A DNA stretch of 64,000 bases from Aplectana chamaeleonis (taxonomy: Eukaryota > Nematoda > Chromadorea > Rhabditida > Cosmocercidae). The stretch covers positions 140,001-204,000 of the forward strand of contig JAPDOI010001227.1 in the NCBI GenBank assembly GCA_029168955.1, in the 5' to 3' direction. Shown here piece after piece: positions 30,201-43,400 of this stretch; the stretch's first letter is position 1; every line of letters begins with the position of its first letter. The position numbers and the translations under genes are program-made. Below the pieces are notes generated by a model. The model was given only the letters and a program-made list of their open reading frames with translations. It had not been told where the DNA came from and did no database searches.

Positions 30201-32572
30201 CGCAGGGCGCCGTAGAAAGTGTGCGGGACCCGAGTGAGAGTGCGCCGGACGCCATAGAAAGTGTGCGGGATCCAAGTGGGAGTGCGCAGGCTGCCATAGA
30301 AAGTGTGCGGGATCCAAGTGGTAGTGCGCCAGACGCCGTAGAAAGTTTACGGGACCCAAGTGGGAGTGCGCAGAGCGCCGTAGAAAGTGTATGGGACCCA
30401 AATGTTAGTGCGCCAGACGCCGTAGAATGTGTGCGGGACCCAAGTGGGAGAGCGCTGGACGCCGTAGAAAGTGTACGGGATCCAAGTAGGAGCGCACAGG
30501 ACGCCGTATAAAGTGTGCGGGACCCAAGTGGGAGTGCGCAGGACGCCGTATAAAGTGTGTGGGACCCAAGTGGGAGAGCGCTGGACGCCGTAGAAAGTGT
30601 ACGGGACCCAAATGTTAGTGCGCCAGACGCCGTAGAATGTGTGCGGGACCCGAGTGAGAGTGCGCCGAACGCCATAGAAAGTGTGCGGGATCCAAGTAGG
30701 AGTGCACAGGACGCCGTATAAAGTGTGCGGGATCCAAGCGGGAGTGCGCCGAACGCCGTAGAATGTGTGCGGGACCCAAGTGGGAGTGCGCCGAACGATG
30801 TAGAAAGTTTACGGGACCCAAGTGGGAGTGCGCTGGACACCGTAGAATGTGTGTGGGACCCAAGTGGGAGAGCGCTGGACGCCGTAGAAAGTGTGCGGGA
30901 TCCAAGTGGGAGTGCGCTGGACGCCGTAGAATGTGTGTGGGACCCAAGTGGGAGTGCGCAGGACGCCGTATAAAGTGTGCGGGATCCAAGTGGGAGTGCG
31001 CTGGACGCCGTAGAATGTGTGTGGGACCCAAGTGGGAGAGCGCTGGACGCCGTAGAAAGTGTACGGGACCCAAATGTTAGTGCGCCAGACGCCGTAGAAT
31101 GTGTGCGGGACCCGAGTGAGAGTGCGCCGGACGCCGTAGAATGTGTGCGGGACCCAAGTGGGAGAGCGCTGGACGCCGTAGAAAGTGTACGGGATCCAAG
31201 TAGGAGTGCACAGGACGCCGTATAAAGTGTGCGGGACCCAAGTGGGAGTGCGCCGAACGATGTAGAAAGTTTACGGGACCCAAGTGGGAGTGCGCAGGAC
31301 GCCGTAGGAAGTGTGCGGTATCCAAGTGGGAGAGCGCCGGACGCCATAGAAAGTGTGCGGGACCCAAGTGGGAGTGCGCAGGGCGCCGTAGAAAGTGTAC
31401 GGGACCCAAATGTTAGTGCGCCAGACGCCGTAGAATGTGTGCGGGACCCGAGTGAGAGTGCGCCGAACGCCGTAGGAAGTGTGCGGGACCCGAGTGAGAG
31501 TGCGCCGGACGCCGTAGGAAGTGTGCGGGACCCGAGTGAGAGTGCTTCGGACGCCGTAGAAAGTTTACGGGACCCAAGTGGGAGTGCGCAAGACGCCGTA
31601 TAAAGTGTGCGGGATCCAAGTGGGAGTGCGCTGGACGCCGTAGAATGTGTGTGGGACCCAAGTGGGAGAGCGCTGGACGCCGTAGAAAGTGTGCGGGACC
31701 CAAGTGGGAGAGCGCCGGACGCCATAGAAAGTGTGCGGGATCCAAGTAGGAGTGCGCAGTACGCCGTATAAAGTGTGCGGGATCCAAGTGGAAGTGCGCT
31801 GGACGCCGTAGAAAGTTTACGGGACCCAAGCGGGAGTGCGAAGTACGCCGTAGAAAGTTTACGGGACCCAAGTGGGAGTGCGCAGGGCGCAGTAGAAAGT
31901 GGGCGGCACCCGAGTGAGAGTGCGCCGGACGCCGTAGGAAGTGTGCGGGACCCGAGTGAGAGTGCTTCGGGCGCCGTAGAAAGTTTACGGGACCCAAGTG
32001 GGAGTGCGCAGGGCGCCGTAGAAAGTGTGCGGGACCCGAGTGAGAGTGCGCCGGACGCCGTAGGAAGTGTGCGGGATCCAAGTGGGAGAGCGCCGGACGC
32101 CGTAGAAAGTGTGCGGGACCCAAGTGGGAGAGCGCCGGACGCCAGAGAAAGTGTGCGGGATCCAAGTGGGAGTGCGCAGGGCGCCGTAGAAAGTGTGCGG
32201 GACCCGAGTGAGAGTGCGCCGGACGCCGTAGGAAGTGTGCGGGATCCAAGTGGGAGAGCGCCGGACGCCATAGAAAGTGTGCGGGATCCAAGTGGGAGTG
32301 CGCCGGACGCCATAGAAAGTGTGCGGGATCCAAGTGGGAGTGCGCAGGTTGCCATAGAAAGTGTGCGGGATCCAAGTGGTAAGGCGCCGAACGATGTAGA
32401 AAGTTTACGGGACCCAAGTGGGAGTGCGCAGGGCGCAGTAGAAAGTGTGCGAGACCCAAATGTTAGTGCGCCAGACGCCGTAGAATGATTGCGTGACCCA
32501 AGTGGGAGAGCGCCGGACGCCATAGAAAGTGTGCGGGATCCAAGTAGGAGTGCGCAGGACGCCGTATAAAGT

Positions 32573-34474
32573 GTGCGGGATCCAAGTGGGAGTGCGCTGG
32601 GCGCAGTAGAATGTGTAGGGGACCCAAATGTTAGTGCGCCAGACGCCGTAGAATGTGTGCGGGACCCAAGTGGGAGAGCGCCGGACGCCATAGAAAGTGT
32701 GCGGGATCCAAGTGGGAGTGCGCTGGACGCCGTAGAAAGTTTACGGGACCCAAGTGGGAGTGCGCAGGACGCCGTAGAAAGTGTGCGGGATCCAAGTGGG
32801 AGTGTGCCGGACGCCGTAGAAAGTGTGCGGGACCCGAGTGAGAGTGCGCAGGACGCCGTATAAAGTGTGCGGGATCCAAGTGGGAGTGCGCTGGACGCCG
32901 TAGAAAGTTTACGGGACCCAAGTGGGAGTGCGCAGGACGCCGTAGAAAGTGTGCGGGATCCAAGTGGGAGAGCGCCGGACGCCATGGAAAGTTTACGGGA
33001 CCCAACTGGGAGTGCGCAGGGCGCAGTAGAATGTGTGCGGGACCCAAGTGGGAGTGCGCCGAACGCCGTAGAAAGTTTACGGGACCCAAGTGGGGGTGCG
33101 CAGGGCGCAGTAGAAAGTGTACGGGACCCAAGTGTTAGTGCGCCAGACGCCGTAGAATGTGTGCGGGACCCAAGTGGGAGAGCGCCGGACGCCATAGAAA
33201 GTGTGCGGGATCCAAGTAGGAGTGCGCAGGACGCCGTATAAAGTTTACGGGACCCAAGTGGGAGTGCGCAGGACGCCGTAGGAAGTGTGCGGGACCCGAG
33301 TGAGAGTGCGCCGGACGCCGTAGGAAGTGTGCGGTATCCAAGTGGGAGAGCGCCGGACGCCATAGAAAGTTTACGGGACCCAAGTGTGAGTGCGCAGAGC
33401 GCCGTAGAAAGTGTGCGGGACCCAAGTGGGAGTGCGCCGGACGCCGTAGAATGTGTGCGGGATCCAAGTGAGAGTGCCGGACGCCGTAGAAAGTGTGGGG
33501 GATCCAAGTGGGAGAGCGCCGGATGCCATAGAAAGTGTGCGGGATCTAAGTGGGAGTGCGCTGGACGCCGTAGAAAGTGTGCGGGATCCAAGTGGGAGTG
33601 CGCAGGTTGCCATAGAAAGTGTGCGGGATCCAAGTGGGAGTGCGCCGAGCGCCGTAGAAAGTTTACGGGACCCAAGTGGGAGTGCGCAGGGCGCAGTAGA
33701 AAGTGTACGGGACCCAAATGTTAGTGCGCCAGACGCCGTAGAATGTGTGCGGGACCCAAGTGGGAGAGCGCCGGACGCCATAGAAAGTGTGCGGGATCCA
33801 AGTGGGAGTGCGCAGGACGCCGTAGAAAGTGTGCGGGATCCAAGTGGGAGTGCGCTGGGCGCAGTAGAATGTGTAGGGGACCCAAATGTTAGTGCGCCAG
33901 ACGCCGTAGAATGTGTGCGGGACCCAAGTGGGAGAGCGCCGGACGCCATAGAAAGTGTGCGGGATCCAAGTGGGAGTGCGCTGGACGCCGTAGAAAGTTT
34001 ACGGGACCCAAGTGGGAGTGCGCAGGACGCCGTAGAAAGTGTGCGGGATCCAAGTGGGAGTGTGCCGGACGCCGTAGAAAGTGTGCGGGACCCGAGTGAG
34101 AGTGCGCAGGACGCCGTATAAAGTGTGCGGGATCCAAGTGGGAGTGCGCTGGACGCCGTAGAAAGTTTACGGGACCCAAGTGGGAGTGCGCAGGACGCCG
34201 TAGAAAGTGTGCGGGATCCAAGTGGGAGAGCGCCGGACGCCATGGAAAGTTTACGGGACCCAACTGGGAGTGCGCAGGGCGCAGTAGAATGTGTGCGGGA
34301 CCCAAGTGGGAGTGCGCCGAACGCCGTAGAAAGTTTACGGGACCCAAGTGGGGGTGCGCAGGGCGCAGTAGAAAGTGTACGGGACCCAAGTGTTAGTGCG
34401 CCAGACGCCGTAGAATGTGTGCGGGACCCAAGTGGGAGAGCGCCGGACGCCATAGAAAGTGTGCGGGATCCAAG
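32573..34474 (+). repeat. Higher-order block of about 644 bp repeated 1,258 bp apart
   Basis: 32573-33216 and 33831-34474 are near-identical through a long series of variants, including GCTGGGCGCAGTAGAATGTG, TAGGGGACCCAAATGTTAG and CCAACTGGGAGTGCGC. The offset of 1,258 bp is 30 units minus 2 bp; the 2-bp deficit lies near 33475. A third, partly diverged copy starts at 46237. Confidence 0.9.
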
Positions 34475-37400
34475 TGGGAGTGTGCCGGACGCCGTAGAAA
34501 GTGTGCGGGACCCAAGTGGGAGAGCGCAGGACGCCGTATAAAGTGTGCGGGATCCAAGTAGGAGTGCGCAGGACGCCGTATAAAGTGTGCGGGATTCAAG
34601 CGGGAGTGCGCCGGACGCCGTAGAAAGTTTACGGGACCCAAATGGGAGTGCGCAGGACGCCGTAGAAAGTGCGCGTAATCCAAGCGGAAGTGCGCCGGAC
34701 GCCGTAGAAAGTTAACGGGACCCAAGTGGGAGTGCGCAGGACGCCGTAGAAAGTTTACGGGACCCAAGTGGGAGTGCGCAGAGCGTCGTAGAAAGTGTAT
34801 GGGACCCAAATGTTAGTGCGCCAGACGCCGTAGAATGTGTGCGGGACCCAAGTGGGAGAGCGCCGGACGCCATAGAAAGTGTGCGGGATCCAAGCGGGAG
34901 TGCGCCGGACGCCGTAGAAAGTTTACGGGACCCAACGGGACCCAAGTGGGAGTGCGCAGGACGCCGTAGAAAATGTGCGGGTTCCAAGTAGGAGTGCGCA
35001 GGACGCCGTAGAAAGTGCGCGGGATCCAAGTGGGAGTGTGCCGGACGAAGTAGAAAGTGTGCGGGATCCAAATGGGAGAGCGCCGGACGCCATAGAAAGT
35101 TTACGGGACTCAAGTGGGAGTGCGCAGGGCGCCGTAGAAAGTGTGCGGGACCCAAGTGGGAGTGCGCCGGACGCCGTAGAAAGTGTGCGGGACCCAAGTG
35201 GGAGTGCGCCGGACGCCGTAGAAAGTGTGCGGGACCCAAGTGGGAGTGCGCAGGACGTCGTAAAAAGTGTGTGCGGGATCCAAGTGGGAGTGAGCAGGAC
35301 GCCGTAGAAAGTGTGCGGGACCCAAGTGGGAGTGCGCCGGACGCCGTAGAAAGTGTGCGGGTTCCAAGTAGGAGTGTGCAGGACTCTGCAGAAAGTGTGT
35401 GGGACCGAAGTGAGATCGCGCCGCACGCCGTAGAAAGTGTGCGGGACCCAAGTGGGAGTGCGCAGGACGCCGTAGAAAGTGTGCGGGACCCAAGTGGGAG
35501 TGCGCCGGACGCCGTAGAAAGTGTGCGGGACCCAAGTGGGAGTGCGCCGGACGCCGTAGAATGTGTGTGGGACCCAAGTGGGAGAGCGCCAGACGCCGTA
35601 GAATGTGTGCGGGACCCAAGTGGGAGTGCGCCGAACGATGTAGAAAGTTTACGGGACCCAAGTGGGAGTGCGCAGGACGCCGTAGAAAGTTCACGGGACC
35701 TAAGTGGGAGTGCGCAGGGCGCAGTAGAAAGTGGGCGGGACCCGAGTGAGAGTGCGCCGGACGCCGTAGGAAGTGTGCGGGATCCAAGTGGGAGAGCGCC
35801 GGACGCCAAAGAAAGTTTACGGGACCCAAGTGGGAGTGCGCAGGACGCCGTAGAAAGTGTGCGGGATCCAAGTGGGAGTGTGCCGGACGCCGTAGAAAGT
35901 GTGCGGGATCCAAGTGGGAGTGCGCTGGACGCCGTAGAAAGTGTACGGGACCCAAATGTTAGTGCGCCAGACGCCGTAGAACGTGTGCGGGACCCGAGTG
36001 AGAGTGCGCCGAACGCCATAGAAAGTGTGCGGGATCCAAGTAGGAGTGCACAGGACGCCGTAGGAAGTGTGCGGTATCCAAGTGGGAGAGCGCCGGACGC
36101 CATAGAAAGTGTGCGGGACCCAAGTGGGAGTGCGCAGGGCGCCGTAGAAAGTGTACGGGACCCAAGTGGGAGTGCGCCAGATGCCGTAAAAAGTTTGCGG
36201 AACCCAAGTCGGAGTGTGCCGGACGCCGTTCAAGGTGTGCAGGACCCAAGTGGGAGTGCGCTGTACGCCGTACAGTGTGTGCGGGACCCGATAGAGAGTG
36301 TGCCGGACGCCGTAGAAAGTGTGCGGTACTCAAGTGGGAGTGCGCCGGACGCCGTAGAAAGTGTGCGGGACCCAAGTGGGAGTGCGCCGGACGCCGTAGA
36401 AAGTGTGCGGGACCCAAGTGGGAGTGCGCCAGACGCCGTAGAAAGTGTGCGGGATCCAAGTGGGAGTGCGCCGGACGCCGTAGAAAGTGTGCGAGACAAA
36501 AGTGGGAGTGCGCCAGACGCCGTAGAAAGTGTGCGGGGATCAAGTGGGAGTGCGCCAGACGCCGTAGAAAGTGTGCGGGGACCAAGTGGGAGTGCGCTGG
36601 ACGCCGTAGAAAGTGTGCGGGACCCAAGTGGGAGTGCGCCAGACGCCGTAGAAAGTGTGCGGGGACCAAGTGGGAGTGCGCCGGACGCCGTAGAAAGTGT
36701 GCGGGGACCAAGTAAAATAGCGCTGGACGCCGTAGAAAGTGTGCGGGACCCAAGTGTGCGCCGGACGCCGTAGAAACTGTGCGGGACCCAAGTGGGAGGG
36801 CGGCGGACGCCGTAGGAAGTGTGCGGGACCCAAGTGGGAGTGCGCTGAACGCCGTAGAAAGTGTGCGGGACCCGAGTGAGAGTGCGCCGGACGCCGTAGA
36901 AAGTGTGCGGGATCCAAGGGGGAGGGCGCAGGGCGCCGTAGAAAGTGTGCGGGACCCAAGTAGGAGTGCGCAGGACGCCGTAGAAAGTGTGCGCGGCCCA
37001 AGTGGGAGTGCGCCAGACGCCGTAGAAAGTGCGCGGGACCCAAGTAGGTGTGCGCCGAAAGCCTCAGAAAGTGTGCTGCACCCAAGTGGGAGTGCTCCGA
37101 ACGCCGCAGAAAGTGTGCGTGACCCAAGCGGGAGTGCGCCGGACGCCGCAAAAAAGTGTGCGGGATCCAAGTGGGAGTGCGCCGGACATCGTGGAAAGTG
37201 TGCGGGACACAAGTGGGAGTGCGCCGGACGCCGTAGAAAGTGTGCGGGACCCAAGTGGGAGTGCGCCGGACGCCGTAGAAAGTGTGCGGAACCCAAGTGG
37301 GAGTGCGCCGGACGCCGTAGAAAGTGTGCGGGACCCAAGTGGGAGTGCGCCGGACGCCGTAGAAAGTGTGCGGGACCCAAATGGGGGTGCGCCGGACGCC

Positions 37401-40400
37401 GTAGAAAGTGTGCGGGACCCAAGTGGGAGTGCGCCTGACGCCGTAGAAAGTGTGCGTGACCAAGTGGGAGTGCGCCGGACGCCGTAGAAAGTGTGCGGGA
37501 CCCAAGTGGGAGAGCGCCGAACGCCGTAGAAAGTGTGCGGGACCCAAGCGGGAGTGCACCGGACGCCGTAGAAAGTGTACGGGACCCAAGTGGGAGTGCG
37601 CCAGACGCCGTAGAAAGTGTGCGGGACCCAAGTGGGAGAGCGCCAGACGCCGTAGAAAGTGTGCGGGACCCAAGTGGGAGAGCGCCGAACGCCGTAGAAA
37701 GTGTGCGGGACCCAAGCGGGAGTGCGCCTGACGCCGTAGAAAGTGTGCGAGACACAAGTGGGAGTGCGCCGGACGCCGTAGAAAGTTTACGGGACCCAAA
37801 TGGGAGTGCGCAGGACGCCGTAGAAAGTGCGCGTAATCCAAGCGGAAGTGCGCCGGACGCCGTAGAAAGTTAACGGGACCCAAGTGGGAGTGCGCAGGAC
37901 GCCGTAGAAAGTGTGCGGGACCCAAGTGGGAGAGCGCCGGACGCCATAGATAGTGTGCGGGATCTAAGTTGGAGTGCCAACTACGCCGTAGAAAGTGTGC
38001 GGGACCCAAGTGGGAGAGCGCCGGACGCCGTAGGAAGTGTGCGGGACCCAAATGTTAGTGCGCCAGACGCCGTAGAATGTGTGCGGGACCCGAGTGAGAG
38101 TGCTTCGGACGCCGTAGAAAGTGTGCGGGACCCAAGTGGAAGTGCGCCGGGCCCCGTATAAAATGTGCGGGACGAAAGTGGGAGTTCGCCGGACGCCGTA
38201 GAAAGTGTGCGGGATCCAAGTGGGAGTGCGCCGGACGCCGTAGAAAGTGTGCGGGACGCAAGTGTGAGTGCGCCGGACGCCGTAGAAAGTGTGTGGGACC
38301 CAAGTGGGAGTGCGATGGACGCCGTAGAAAGTTTACGGGACCCAAGTGGGAGTGCGCAGGACGCCGTAGAAAGTGTGCGGGATCCAAGTGGGAGTGTGCC
38401 GGACGCCGTGGAAAGTGTGCGGGATCCAAGTAGGAGTGCGCAGGACGCCGTATAAAGTTTACGGGACCCAAGTGGGAGTGCGCAGGGCGCAGTAGAAAGT
38501 GGGCGGCACCCGAGTGAGAGTGCGCCGGACGCCGTAGGAAGTGTGCGGGACCCAAATGTTAGTGCGCCAGACGCCGTAGAATGTGTGCAGGACCCAAGTG
38601 GGAGTGCGCCGAACGATGTAGATAGTTTACGGGACCCGACTGGGAGTGCGCAGGACGCCGTAGAAAGTGTGCGGGACCCAAGTGGGAATTGGCAGGACGC
38701 CGTATAAATTGTGCGGGACCCAAGTGGGAGTGCGCCTGACGCAGTAGAAAATTTACGGGACCCAAGTGGGAGTGCGCAGGACGCCGTAGAAAGTGTGCGG
38801 GATCCAAGTGGGAGTGCGCCGGACGCCGTAGAAAGTGTGCGGGACCCAAGTGGGAGTGCGCCGGACGCCGTAGAAAGTGTGCGGGACCCAAGTGAGAGTG
38901 CGTCGAACGCCGTAGAAAGTGTGCGGGACCCAAGTGAGAGTGCGTCGAACGCCGTAGAAAGTCTGCGGGACCCAAGTGGGAGTGCGCCGGACGCCGTAGA
39001 AAGTGTGCGGGACCCAAGTGGGAGTGCGCCGGAGGCCGTAGAATGTGTGCGGGACCCAAATGGGTGTGCGCAGAACGCCGTAGAAAGGGTGCGTGACCCA
39101 AGTGGGAGTGCGCCGGACGCCGTAGAAAGTGTGCGGGACCCAAGTGGGAGTGCGCCGGACGCCGTAGAAAGTGTGCGGGACCCAAGTGGGAGTGCGCCGG
39201 ACGCCGTAGAAAGTGTGAGGGACCCAAGTGGGGGTGCGCCGGACGCCGTAGAAAGTGTGCGGAACCCAAGTGGGAGTGCGCAGGACGTCGTAGAAAGTGT
39301 GCGGGATCCAAGTGGGAGTGCGCCGGACGCCTAGAAAGTGTGCGGAACTCTAGTGGGAGTGCGCCGGAAGCCGTAGAATGTGTGCGGAACTCAAATGGGC
39401 GTGCGCAGCACGCCGTAGAAAGTGTGCGGGACCCAAGTGGGAGTGCCCCCACGCCGTAGAAAGTGTGCGGGACCCAAGTGGGAGTGCGCAGGACGCCGTA
39501 GAAAGTGTGCGGGACCCAAGTGGGAGTGCGCAGGACGCCGTAGAAAGTGTGCGGGAACCAAGTGAGAGTGCGCCGGACGCCGTAGAAAGTGGGCGGGACC
39601 GAAGTGGGGGTGCGCAGGGCGCCGTAGAAAGTCTCCGGGACCCAGATGTTAGGGCGCCAGACGCCGTAGAATGTGTGCGGGACCCAAGTGGGAGTGCGCC
39701 GGACGCCGTAGAGAGTGTGCGGGCCCCAGTGGGAGTGCGCAGGGCGCCGTAGAAAGTGTGAGGCATCCAAGTGGGAGTGCGCCGGACGCCGTAGAAAGTG
39801 TGTGGGACCCAAGTGGAAGTGCGTTGGACGACATAGAACGTGTGCAGGACATCAGTGGGAGTGCGCAGGACGCCGTAGAATGTGTGCGGGACCCAAGTGG
39901 GAGTGCGCCGAACGCCGTAGAAAGCGTACGGGACCCAAGTGGGAGTGTGCAGGACGCCGTAGAAAGTGTGCGGGATCCAAGTGGGAGTGCGCTGGACGCC
40001 GTAGAATGTGTGTGGGACCCAAATGTTAGTGCGCCAGACGCCGTAGAATGTGTGCGGGACCCGAGTGAGAGTGCGCCGGACGCCGTAGGAAGTGTGCGGG
40101 ACCCAAGTGGGAGTGCGCCGAACGATGTAGAAAGTGTGCGGGATCCAAGTAGGAGTGCACAGGACGCCGTATAAAGTGTGCGGGATCCAAGTGGGAGTGC
40201 GCTGGACGCCGTAGGAAGTGTACGGGACCCAAATGTTAGTGCGCCAGACGCCGTAGAATGTGTGTGGGACCCGAGTGAGAGTGCGCCGGACGCCGTAGGA
40301 AGTGTGCGGGACCCAAATGTTAGTGCGGCAGACGCCGTAGAAAGTGTACGGGACCCCCGAGTGAGAGTGCGCCGAACGCCATAGAAAGTGTGCGGGATCC

Positions 40401-43400
40401 AAGTGGGAGTGCACCGGACGCCATAGAAAGTGTGCGGGATCCAAGCGGGAGTGCGCCGAACGATGTAGAAAGTTTACGGGACCCAAGTGGGAGTGCGCAG
40501 GGCGCCGTAGAAAGTGTACGGGACCAAAATGTTAGTGCGCCAGACGCCATAGAAAGTGTGCGGGACCCAATTGGGAGTCCGCAGGGCGCCGTAGAAAGTG
40601 TACGGGACCCAAATGTTAGTGCGCCAGACGCCGTAGAATGTGTGCGGGACTCAAGTGGGAAAGCGCCGGACGCCATAGTAAGTGTGCGGGATCCAAGTAG
40701 GAGTGCGCAGGACGCCGTAGAAAGTGTGCGGGATCCAAGCGGGAGTGCGCAAGACGCCGTAGGAAGTGTGCGGGACCCAAGTGGGAGTGTGCCGGACGAA
40801 GTAGAAAGTGTGCGGTACCCGAGTGAGAGTGCGCCGGACGCCTCAGGAAGTGTGCGGGTTCCAAGTAGGAGTGCGCAGGACGCCGTAGAAAGTGTGCGGG
40901 ACCCGAGTGCGAGTGCGCAGGACGCCGTATAAAGTGTGCGGGATCCAAGTGGGAGTGCGCTGGACGCCGTAGAAAGTTTACGGGACCCAAGTGGGAGTGC
41001 GCAGGACGCCGTAGAAAGTGTGCAAGTTCCAAGTAGGAGTGCGCAGGACGTCGTAGAAAGTGTGCGGAATCCAAGTGGGAGTGTGCCGGACGCCGTAGAA
41101 AAGGTGCGGGACCCGAGTGAGAGTGCGCCGGACGCCTCAGGAAGTGTGCGGGTTCCAAGTAGGAGTGCGCAGGACGCCGTAGAAAGTGTGCGGGACCCGA
41201 GTGCGAGTGCGCCGGACGCCGTAGGAAGTGTGCGGGACCCAAATGTTAGTGCGCCAGACGCCGTAGAATGTGTGTGGGACTCAAGTGGGAGAGCGCTGGA
41301 CGCCGTAGAAAGTGTACGGGATCCCAGTAGGAGTGCACAGGACGCCGTATAAAGTGTGCGGGATCCAAGTGGGAGTGCGCAGGGCGCCGTAGAAAGTGTA
41401 CGGGACCCAAATGTTAGTGCGCCAGACGCCGTAGAAAGTTTACGGGACCCAAGTGGGAGTGCGCAGGACGCCGTATGAAGTGTGCGGGATCCAAGTGGGA
41501 GTGCGCTGGACGCCGTAGAATGTGTGCGGGACCCGAGTGGGAGTGCGCAGGACGCCGTAGAAAGTGTGCGGGATCCAAGTGGGAGTGTGCCGGACGCCGT
41601 AGAAAGTGTGCGGGACCCGAGTGAGAGTGCGCAGGACGCCGTATAAAGTGTGCGGGATCCAAGTGGGAGAGCGCCGGACGCCATGGAAAGTTTACGGGAC
41701 CCAAGTGGGAGTGCGCCAGACGCCGAAGAATGTGTGCGGGACCCAAGTGGGAGAGCGCCGGACGCCATAGAAAGTGTGCGGGATCCAAGTGGGAGAGCGC
41801 AGGACGCCGTATAATGTGTGCGGGACCCAAGTGGGAGAGCGCCGGACGCCATAGAAAGTGTGCGGGATCCAAGTAGGAGTGCGCAGGACGCCGTATAAAG
41901 TTTACGGGACCCAAGTGGGAGTGCGCAGGACGCCGTAGAAAGTGTGCGGGATCCAAGTGGGAGTGTGCCGAACGCCGTAGAAAGTTCACGGGACCTAAGT
42001 GGGAGTGCGCAGGGCGCAGTAGAAAGTGGGCGGGACCCGAGTGAGAGTGCGCCGGACGCCGTAGGAAGTGTGCGGGATCCAAGTGGGAGAGCGCCGGACG
42101 CCAAAGAAAGTTTACGGGACCCAACTGGGAGTGCGCAGGGCGCAGTAGAATGTTTACGGGACCCAAATGTTAGTGCGCCAGACGCCGTAGAAAGTGTACG
42201 GGACCCAAATGTTAGTGCGCCAGACGCCGTAGAATGTGTGCTGGACCCAAATGTTAGTGCGCCAGACGCCGTAGAATGTGTGCGGGACCCGAGTGAGAGT
42301 GCGCCGAACGCCATAGAAAGTGTGCGGGATCCAAGCGGGAGTGCGCCGAACGCCGTAGAATGTGTGCGGGACCCAAGCGGGAGTGCGCCGAACGCCGTAG
42401 AAAGTTTACGGGACCCAAGTGGGAGTGCGCAGAGCGCCGTAGAAAGTGTATGGGACCCAAATGTTAGTGCGCCAGACGCCGTAGAATGTGTGTGGGACCC
42501 AAGTGGGAGAGCGCTGGACGCCGTAGAAAGTGTACGGGACCCAAATGTTAGTGCGCCAGACGCCGTAGAATGTGTGCGGGACCCGAGTGAGAGTGCGCCG
42601 AACGCCATAGAAAGTGTGCGGGATCCAAGTAGGAGTGCACAGGACGCCGTATAAAGTGTGCGGGATCCAAGCGGGAGTGCGCCGAACGATGTAGAAAGTT
42701 TACGGGACCCAAGTGGGAGTGCGCAGGACGCCGTAGAAAGTGTGCGGGATCCAAGTGGGAGTGTGCCGGACGCCGTAGAAAAGGTGCGGGACCCGAGTGA
42801 GAGTGCGCCGGACGCCGTAGGAAGTTTGCGGGATCCATGTGGTAGTGCGCCAGACGCCGTAGAATGTGTGCGGGACCCAAGTGGGAGGGCGCCTTACGCC
42901 GTAGAAAGTGTGCGGGATTCAAATTATATTGCGCCAGACGCCGTAGAAGGTGTGCGGGACCCGAGTGAGAGTGCGCCGGACGCCATAGAAAGTTTACGGG
43001 ACCAAAGTGGAAGTGCGCAGGACGCCGTATAAAGTGTACGAGACCCAAATGTTAGTGCGCCAGACGCCGTAGAATGTGTGCGGGACCCAAGCGGGAGTGC
43101 TTCGGACGCCGTAGAAAGTTTACGGGACCCAAGTGGGAGTGCGCAGGGCGTCGTAGAAAGTGTGCGGGACCCGAGTGAGAGAGCGCTGGACGCCGTAGAA
43201 AGTGTACGGGACCCAAATGTTAGTGCGCCAGACGCCGTAGAATGTGTGCGGGACCCGAGTGAGAGTGCGCCGGGCGCCATAGAAAGTGTGCGGGATCCAA
43301 GTGGGAGTGCGCCGGACGCCGTAGAAAGTGTGCGGGACCCAAGTGAGAGTGCGCAGGACGCCGTAGAAAGTGTGCGGGACCCAAGTGAGAGTGCGCAGGA

